From CAZDHT01 sp964505325 (GTDB lineage: Bacteria > Planctomycetota > PUPC01), in assembly GCA_964505325.1 (NCBI GenBank), contig CAZDHT010000190.1, forward strand, positions 1-10,890: a stretch of 10,890 nt of DNA, read 5' to 3'. Positions within the stretch are counted from its first letter, which is position 1; each line of letters starts with the position of its first letter. This document shows, one piece after another, positions 6,290-10,890 of this stretch. The notes beneath the pieces were generated by a model. It was not told the DNA's origin. It ran no database searches and saw only the letters and a list, made by a program, of their open reading frames with translations. Made by a program: the position numbers and the translations under genes.

Positions 6290-7372
6290 ATGGCCAAGCT
6301 GTTCGGACGAACGTACACGAAGGAGCAATTGCTGGCGCGGACGGGCGACATCTCGCAGATCGCGGGCGTCCGCATGGTCGAGTTCACCGAAGGCCCGCAG
6401 AAGGGAGTCGCCGCCGCCGAGTTCAAGACCGGCTCCGGCCTCAACTTCACCGTACTGCTCGACCGCGGCATGGACATCTCCTCCGCCGACTGGTGCGGGG
6501 TGCCGCTCGCCTGGCGCTCGTCGGCGGGCGAGGTCCATCCCCACGCGTACGACCCGCGCGGGCTGAACTGGATCCGAAGTTTCTACGGCGGCCTGGTCGT
6601 CACGTGCGGCCTGACCAACATCGGCAACCCGTGCGAGGACGACGGCGAAGAGCTTGGCCTGCACGGCCGCGCCTCGAACCTGATGGCGTCCGACGTCGCG
6701 CACGGCGGATACTGGGACGGAAACGAGTACGTGCTGTTTGCGGAAGGCAGCCTGCGCGAATCGCGCCTGTTCGGAGAGAACCTCCTCCTGCGGCGCCGCA
6801 TCAGCGCCGTGATGGGCGAGAACCGCCTGTTCATCGACGACATCGTCACCAACGAGGGTTCACGCACCTGGCCGCACCTGATGCTTTACCACATCAATCC
6901 CGGGTTCCCCGTCGTCGATGCCGGCGCCCGGCTCCTCGCGCCCAGCCGCAAGGTGACGCCGCGAAACGAGCTGTCCGACAAGGAGATTGACCGCCACGCG
7001 CGGTTCATTCCGCCCGCCCGAGGATACGAGGAGCGCGTGTACTTCCACCGGCTCGCGGCGGACCGCAAAGGCGACACCGTCGCCGCCGTCGCCAACATGA
7101 AGAAGGGCGACGCGGGGCTGGGGGTCTACGTCCGCTTCAACCGACGCCAGTTGCCCTGGCTCATCGAGTGGAAGATGATGGGCGAGCGGGACTATGTCGT
7201 CGGCATCGAGCCCGCGACCAACACCGTCGAAGGGAGGGCTGTCGAGCGCGCCGCCGGCAGACTCGAGGTGCTCGAGCCCGGTGACAACCGGTACTACAAC
7301 CTGGAAATCGGCGTCCTGGCCGGCGGCCGACAGGTCAACGCCGTCCGGCGCGAAGTGCGGGCGATGCTGTGA
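6290..7372 (+). CDS. DUF4432 family protein, aldose-1-epimerase-like
   Basis: This 360-residue protein matches the pattern of the DUF4432 family, a branch of the galactose mutarotase/β-sandwich superfamily that is expected to bind sugars or sugar acids. Recognisable stretches are LLDRGMDIS (about 62-70), GGLVVTCGLTNIG (about 99-111), ELGLHGRASN (about 120-129), MLYHINPGFPVVD (about 199-211) and VGIEPATNTVEGR (about 304-316). His124 and His202 occupy positions where mutarotase-like proteins carry catalytic or ligand-binding histidines, and the late Glu306 fits the family's conserved acid. No signal peptide is seen, so it is probably cytoplasmic. The ATG at 6290 has AGGAG at 6278-6282 with a 7-base spacer. 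An in-frame extension to 6248 would start inside the predicted -10. It leads an operon with the HEAT-repeat gene. The actual sugar substrate is unknown. Confidence 0.88.
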   Translation: MAKLFGRTYTKEQLLARTGDISQIAGVRMVEFTEGPQKGVAAAEFKTGSGLNFTVLLDRGMDISSADWCGVPLAWRSSAGEVHPHAYDPRGLNWIRSFYGGLVVTCGLTNIGNPCEDDGEELGLHGRASNLMASDVAHGGYWDGNEYVLFAEGSLRESRLFGENLLLRRRISAVMGENRLFIDDIVTNEGSRTWPHLMLYHINPGFPVVDAGARLLAPSRKVTPRNELSDKEIDRHARFIPPARGYEERVYFHRLAADRKGDTVAAVANMKKGDAGLGVYVRFNRRQLPWLIEWKMMGERDYVVGIEPATNTVEGRAVERAAGRLEVLEPGDNRYYNLEIGVLAGGRQVNAVRREVRAML

Positions 7373-7377
7373 AGGAG
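7372..7377 (+). promoter_or_regulatory. Ribosome binding site that selects the HEAT-protein start
   Basis: AAGGAG overlaps the last base of the epimerase stop codon and stands 6 bases before the GTG at 7384. This favours 7384 over the alternative GTG at 7369, which overlaps the stop as GTGA and has no good site upstream. Either choice implies translational coupling. Confidence 0.6.
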
Positions 7378-7383
7378 AACGCC

Positions 7384-9573
7384 GTGCCGAGGGCCCTGCT
7401 CTGCCTTGTCGCGGGCGTCGTTTCCCTGACCGCACCGGCTCCGCTCCAGGCCGCGGGCCGGACCGGGCGGACGGTGACCGTCCGCAAGCCGCGCATCGGG
7501 CTGTGGGAGCTGGCCGACCGGCTTCACTGCGACCACCGGGCGTACGTCGCCGCACCGACGGACCTTTACCGGCACACGGTGACCGTGCAGACCGGTCGGC
7601 AGACCGCGCAGGCGCTCCTCCGCCAGGCCGCCGCCTCGCTCCGCGTCGACATCGAGTTCGTCACGCACCGCGGCCGGACCGTCGCCTGCCTCTGGGACCA
7701 GCCCCATGCCGCCGACCTGCGCGCCCTGGTCGCATTGGCCAAGAGCGAGGACGAGACCGACCGCTGCACCGCCGCTCGCTGGCTGCCCGTCGCCGGCAGC
7801 CGCCAGACCGTCACCCTCGCCGTCCGCCTGCTCTCTGACGGCAGCCCGCGCGTCCGGCAGTACGCCGCCTACTTCCTGATGGAGCACTGCGGCACGCAGT
7901 TCTTCGACTCCCGCCTCTCGCCCATCGCACTGGTCGCCACCCCGCAGACGGCGCGGTCGCTCATGCACGACCTCCAGGCCCCGCTCCCCAAGCGCAAGTA
8001 CACGCTGCTGCAACTCGCGGCCATCGTCGGCGACCCCGCCGCCATCCCCGCACTGACCGATATCCTCGGAACCTTCTACAAGCTGGACGCGGAGCTGCGC
8101 GGGCCGAACAAGACCAGGCGACACCTCGACATCTCGAAGCTCGACTACGCCTGTGCGGCGCTGGGCGCCATCGGCGGCGCCGACGCGGAGCGCGCCCTGC
8201 TCGATGCCCTCAAGAAGCTGACCGGGTACCGGACGCAGTACCCGATCAAGGGGCTGGGCCTGCTGCGCACGCCGGCGGCCTGCGACGCCCTCCTCGGCGC
8301 GTTGAAATCCGAGGACGTCTACCTGGCCCGTACGGCGATTCACGCGCTGGCCTGGCGGGGCAACGTCCGGGCCGTCGGCCCGCTGACGGCGCTGCTCGCG
8401 GACAAGAAAACACCAGGGAACGTGCGGCCGGCCGTCTGCCGTGCGCTCGTCCGGATCGGCACGCCCCCCTCGGTGGCGGCGGCCGTCAAGCTGCTGCGCA
8501 CGGAGACCGAGCCGGCGCGCCTCGCCGGGCTGTGCATGACCCTGTGCCGCGAGCCGGCCGCGGCGGACGCCATCGCCGCGGTCACCAGGTCAGAGACGCC
8601 GCGCACCCGGCAGGCGGCGGTCACCGCGCTCGGCCTGACCGGCTCGGACAAGGCCGTCCCGATACTGGTCAAGCTGCTCAAGCACGCGGAGAAGGGCACC
8701 CGCTCACGCGCGGCGCTCTCGCTGGGCCGGATCGGCGGGCGCGCGCCGGCCGACGCGCTGATCGCCTGCCTGGAAGACGGGGACGTGGACCTGAAGTGCA
8801 GCGCCGCCCAGGCGCTGGGCGATGCGGGCGACCCGCGCGCCGCCGCGCCGCTGCGCCGGGCGCTCACGCACGCCGAGCCGAGGCTGCGGGCGCTGGCCGC
8901 CCGGGCGCTGGGCAAGATCGGCGGGCCGACGGATATCGCCGCCCTGGTCGCCGCCTCGAAGGCCAAGGCGGAGACGCGGGACGCCTACAACGCCGCGGGC
9001 TCCGCGCTGCGTCAGCTCGGGCTCATCGGCGGGCCCGGCGCCGCCAAGGAACTGGCGGCCGCGGCGAAGACGGGCAACACCGACGCCGCACGGGCGCTGC
9101 TCCTCTCGCGTGATTCCGATTGCGTCCGCGCCGCGCGCATCGCACTGGCCGGCGAAGACGCCGCACTCGCACGGGCTGTGCTCGCCGCCGTCGAGACGCA
9201 CCCGCACCGGCCCCCGCCCATCACCGCGTTCCACGCCGCCCCGAGCCTGCTGCGTGAGCTGCGCTCCGACGAGCCCGCGGCGCGCATCCGCGCCGCACGA
9301 CGTGCCCGGCGGCTCGCGGACCCGCGCTGCATCGAGGTCCTGATGGACCAGGTGGTGAACGACGCCGACGCGAGGGTCCGCTTCAACGCCGCGCTGGCGT
9401 TCTCGCCCCAGTCGCCGACGGGCCGGGTGCTGGTCGACTCGCGGTGCGTCGAGGCCCTGGTCGAGGTGGTGAAGAGCGAGAAGGACGCGGGCGTCCGGCG
9501 GAACGCGATCCAGCAGATCCATCGGCTCGGGCTTAAGGACCGCCCTGACATCGCCCCGCTGCTCCGGCAATAA
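7384..9573 (+). CDS. Secreted STN-like domain plus HEAT-repeat solenoid protein
   Basis: This 729-residue protein (734 if the GTG at 7369 is used) begins with a signal peptide, MPRALLCLVAGVVSLTAPAP, with likely cleavage after LQA at residue 23. Residues about 33-104 resemble the short STN/secretin N-terminal fold: 'GLWELADRLHCDHRAYVA' then 'HTVTVQTGRQTAQALLRQAA' and a closing strand. From about 108 to the C-terminus the chain is a series of roughly 30-35-residue HEAT-like helix pairs, with repeated phrases such as GDPAAIPALTDIL, GGADAERALLDAL, GDPRAAAPLRRAL and SRCVEALVEVV. The repeats are clearest at about 405-515. HEAT solenoids bind proteins; no catalytic motif is visible. It is predicted to act outside the cytoplasm. 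It follows the DUF4432 gene without a gap, so the two are probably one transcript. HEAT-rich exported proteins are common in Planctomycetota. Partner unknown. Confidence 0.85.
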   Translation: MPRALLCLVAGVVSLTAPAPLQAAGRTGRTVTVRKPRIGLWELADRLHCDHRAYVAAPTDLYRHTVTVQTGRQTAQALLRQAAASLRVDIEFVTHRGRTVACLWDQPHAADLRALVALAKSEDETDRCTAARWLPVAGSRQTVTLAVRLLSDGSPRVRQYAAYFLMEHCGTQFFDSRLSPIALVATPQTARSLMHDLQAPLPKRKYTLLQLAAIVGDPAAIPALTDILGTFYKLDAELRGPNKTRRHLDISKLDYACAALGAIGGADAERALLDALKKLTGYRTQYPIKGLGLLRTPAACDALLGALKSEDVYLARTAIHALAWRGNVRAVGPLTALLADKKTPGNVRPAVCRALVRIGTPPSVAAAVKLLRTETEPARLAGLCMTLCREPAAADAIAAVTRSETPRTRQAAVTALGLTGSDKAVPILVKLLKHAEKGTRSRAALSLGRIGGRAPADALIACLEDGDVDLKCSAAQALGDAGDPRAAAPLRRALTHAEPRLRALAARALGKIGGPTDIAALVAASKAKAETRDAYNAAGSALRQLGLIGGPGAAKELAAAAKTGNTDAARALLLSRDSDCVRAARIALAGEDAALARAVLAAVETHPHRPPPITAFHAAPSLLRELRSDEPAARIRAARRARRLADPRCIEVLMDQVVNDADARVRFNAALAFSPQSPTGRVLVDSRCVEALVEVVKSEKDAGVRRNAIQQIHRLGLKDRPDIAPLLRQ

Positions 9574-9598
9574 GCGGCGGCGGAGCGGAGAGCAGGAC

Positions 9599-10890
9599 CT
9601 ACCCCCGCCACTTCCGTTCCGTGTAGCGCTCGTTCATTCTCTGCCCGAGAGAGCGGACCAGGTCGGGGTTGTCCGGCGCGATGTTGTGGAGTTCGTCGGG
9701 GTCCTCTGCCAGATCGTACAGTTCGCAGTCGGCGTTGTAGTTCTGCACCAGCTTGTGCCGGTGGGTGCGGATGAGGCGGAAGCCGCGGATGGCGCTGACG
9801 GTTTCCGTCCGGTGTTCGTCGGCCGTCCCGCGCAGAATCGGGCCGAACGGCCGCGCGTCGATGCTCTCTTGCGGCGCCAGACCGGCCAACTCGCAGATGA
9901 CCGGGTTCACGTCGATCAGCTCGATCAGCGCGTCCGAAACGCGCCCGCCCTCGATGCGCGGGCCGGCGACAATCAACGGGACCCGCAGCGCCGGCTCGTA
10001 CGGCAGCGACTTCGAGTGCAGGCCGTGGTCGCCGAGCATCTCGCCGTGGTCGCTCGAAAAGATGACGTACGTGCTGTCGAGCATGCCCCGGCGTTCGAGA
10101 ACGTCGAGCATCGCCCCGACCTGCTCGTCGATCACCTCGATCGCCGCGCAGTACTGCCGCCGCATCACGGCGACCTCGTCGGCCTCCATGTTGAGCCGCC
10201 TCCTGCGGACCGATTCGGGCTTGCCGGCCAGCGAGTCCCGGATCGCCGGAGGCATCGTCGCGTTCCGGTACCGGTCGGCATATTCGGTCGGCGGGTCGAA
10301 CGGACCGTGCGGGCCGACGAAGCTGACGAAGTAATGCCAAGGGAAATCGTCCGGGACGCGTTCGAGCCACTCCGTCGCGCGCCGGCCGATGTAGACGTCC
10401 TCAAACGCATCCGTCGGCAGCACCGAGTCGTGGGTCGCGTTCTTGATCCAGCCCGTCGCGCGCCGGGCCTGGTAGTCCTCGTAGAACTTCTGGAGCAGCC
10501 CCTTCTGCTGGAGGTAGTAGTTGTACGGCCCGCGCGGTGTGGGCGAGCCGCCGGCGTGCATCTTGCCCTCGCACTCCTCGGGATGAGTGAACCCCCATCC
10601 GTAGACGCACGGCCGGTCGCCGTTGCGGCCGTTGTACGGGTCGGGCTTGGCCAGATCGAGCTTGCCGACGCACCCGACCCGGTAGCCGGAATCGCGCAGC
10701 CGCTGGTAGTACGTGGCCGCGCTGAGCGGCAGGAAGCTGTTGTTGTCGAGTGAGCCGAGGTGACACGGTTGCAGCCCGGTGGCCAGTCCAATCCGCGCCG
10801 GCGCACACACCGGGCAGTTGGTGGTGGCGTGGGTGAACCTGACGCCGCGCGCGGCGAGGCGGTCGATGTTCGGCGTGCGAATGAAGTCCG
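9599..10890 (-). CDS. Sulfatase, N-terminus beyond the window edge
   Basis: The 3' part (429 residues visible) of a type I, formylglycine-dependent sulfatase, which hydrolyses sulfate esters. The reading frame is open to the right edge, starting in ...DFIRTPNIDRLAARGVRF, so probably only about 20-40 residues (including the first metal-binding Asp pair) are missing. The maturation motif is CAPAR, with the Cys codon at 10805-10807; that Cys should be converted to formylglycine. Other active-site features are GPHGPFDPP (fragment residue His194), the metal-binding SSDHGEMLGDHGL (Asp280, His281) and Lys293 in HSKSLPYEPALRVP. The C-terminal ELYDLAEDPDELHNIA is standard. The usual GKxH reads GKLDL, with Asp (fragment residue 78) for His. 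The stop is TAG at 9599-9601, 25 bases from the convergent HEAT gene. Substrate is unknown; carbohydrate sulfate is the likely class in this phylum. Whether it is exported cannot be seen. Confidence 0.92.
   Translation of the reverse strand, partial: DFIRTPNIDRLAARGVRFTHATTNCPVCAPARIGLATGLQPCHLGSLDNNSFLPLSAATYYQRLRDSGYRVGCVGKLDLAKPDPYNGRNGDRPCVYGWGFTHPEECEGKMHAGGSPTPRGPYNYYLQQKGLLQKFYEDYQARRATGWIKNATHDSVLPTDAFEDVYIGRRATEWLERVPDDFPWHYFVSFVGPHGPFDPPTEYADRYRNATMPPAIRDSLAGKPESVRRRRLNMEADEVAVMRRQYCAAIEVIDEQVGAMLDVLERRGMLDSTYVIFSSDHGEMLGDHGLHSKSLPYEPALRVPLIVAGPRIEGGRVSDALIELIDVNPVICELAGLAPQESIDARPFGPILRGTADEHRTETVSAIRGFRLIRTHRHKLVQNYNADCELYDLAEDPDELHNIAPDNPDLVRSLGQRMNERYTERKWRG

Noticed and set aside
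6109..6477. N-terminal extension of the Trx-like protein
   Set aside because: It would overlap the divergent epimerase gene and cross its own promoter. The signal segment and AGGAG place the start at 6108.
7294..8343. 349-residue minus-strand frame opposite the HEAT gene start
   Set aside because: Antisense shadow with an Arg/Gly/Val-rich translation and no motif.
9574..9598. Short convergent gap between HEAT and sulfatase genes, checked for a terminator
   Set aside because: Only 25 purine-rich bases with no inverted repeat or T-run.
9012..10370. 452-residue minus-strand frame across the sulfatase and HEAT genes
   Set aside because: It is Arg/Ala-rich, lies in a different frame from the sulfatase and runs through the convergent junction. 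The sulfatase frame has all family motifs.
9686..10753. 355-residue + strand frame opposite the sulfatase
   Set aside because: Antisense shadow with no domain.

Overview
This is a GC-rich bacterial window, probably from a planctomycete or another member of the Planctomycetota-Verrucomicrobiota-Lentisphaerota group. The assignment is an inference. It rests on a formylglycine-type sulfatase, a DUF4432 sugar-epimerase-like protein, a long exported HEAT-repeat protein and two lipoproteins in one high-GC stretch with frequent GTG starts. No rRNA, tRNA, CRISPR array, insertion sequence or integrase is visible. Nearly all the DNA is coding, in nine genes arranged as four blocks of alternating direction.

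Block A (1-2155, + strand): a leader with stem-loops and a weak promoter precedes a small lipoprotein. Forty bases later comes a polytopic GT-C glycosyltransferase of the dolichyl-phosphate-mannose/ArnT type. Both proteins are predicted to sit in the envelope.

Block B (6108-2203, - strand): a compact four-gene operon encodes a predicted lipoprotein with two degenerate thioredoxin-like folds, a MacB/FtsX-type permease, a LolD/MacB-type ATPase and a second permease clearly paralogous to the first. The order Trx-like, permease, ATPase, permease, with 4-21 base gaps and no HlyD/MacA adaptor, suggests a heteromeric type VII ABC machine with a dedicated exported partner. This is the most interesting part of the window.

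Block C (6290-9573, + strand): a DUF4432 aldose-1-epimerase-like protein is followed, with no intergenic gap, by a secreted protein with an N-terminal STN-like domain and a long HEAT-repeat solenoid. Blocks B and C diverge from a 181-base region that carries two good sigma70-like promoters placed back to back.

Block D (9599 to the right edge, - strand): a sulfatase missing its N-terminus because of the window edge. It converges on block C with only 25 bases between the stop codons. It has the CxPxR maturation motif, but an Asp replaces the usual His of the GKxH motif.

The theme is envelope and carbohydrate biology: glycosyl transfer, sugar-epimerase-like chemistry, sulfate ester hydrolysis and lipoprotein or envelope transport. 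Functional links between the blocks are not proven by the sequence.
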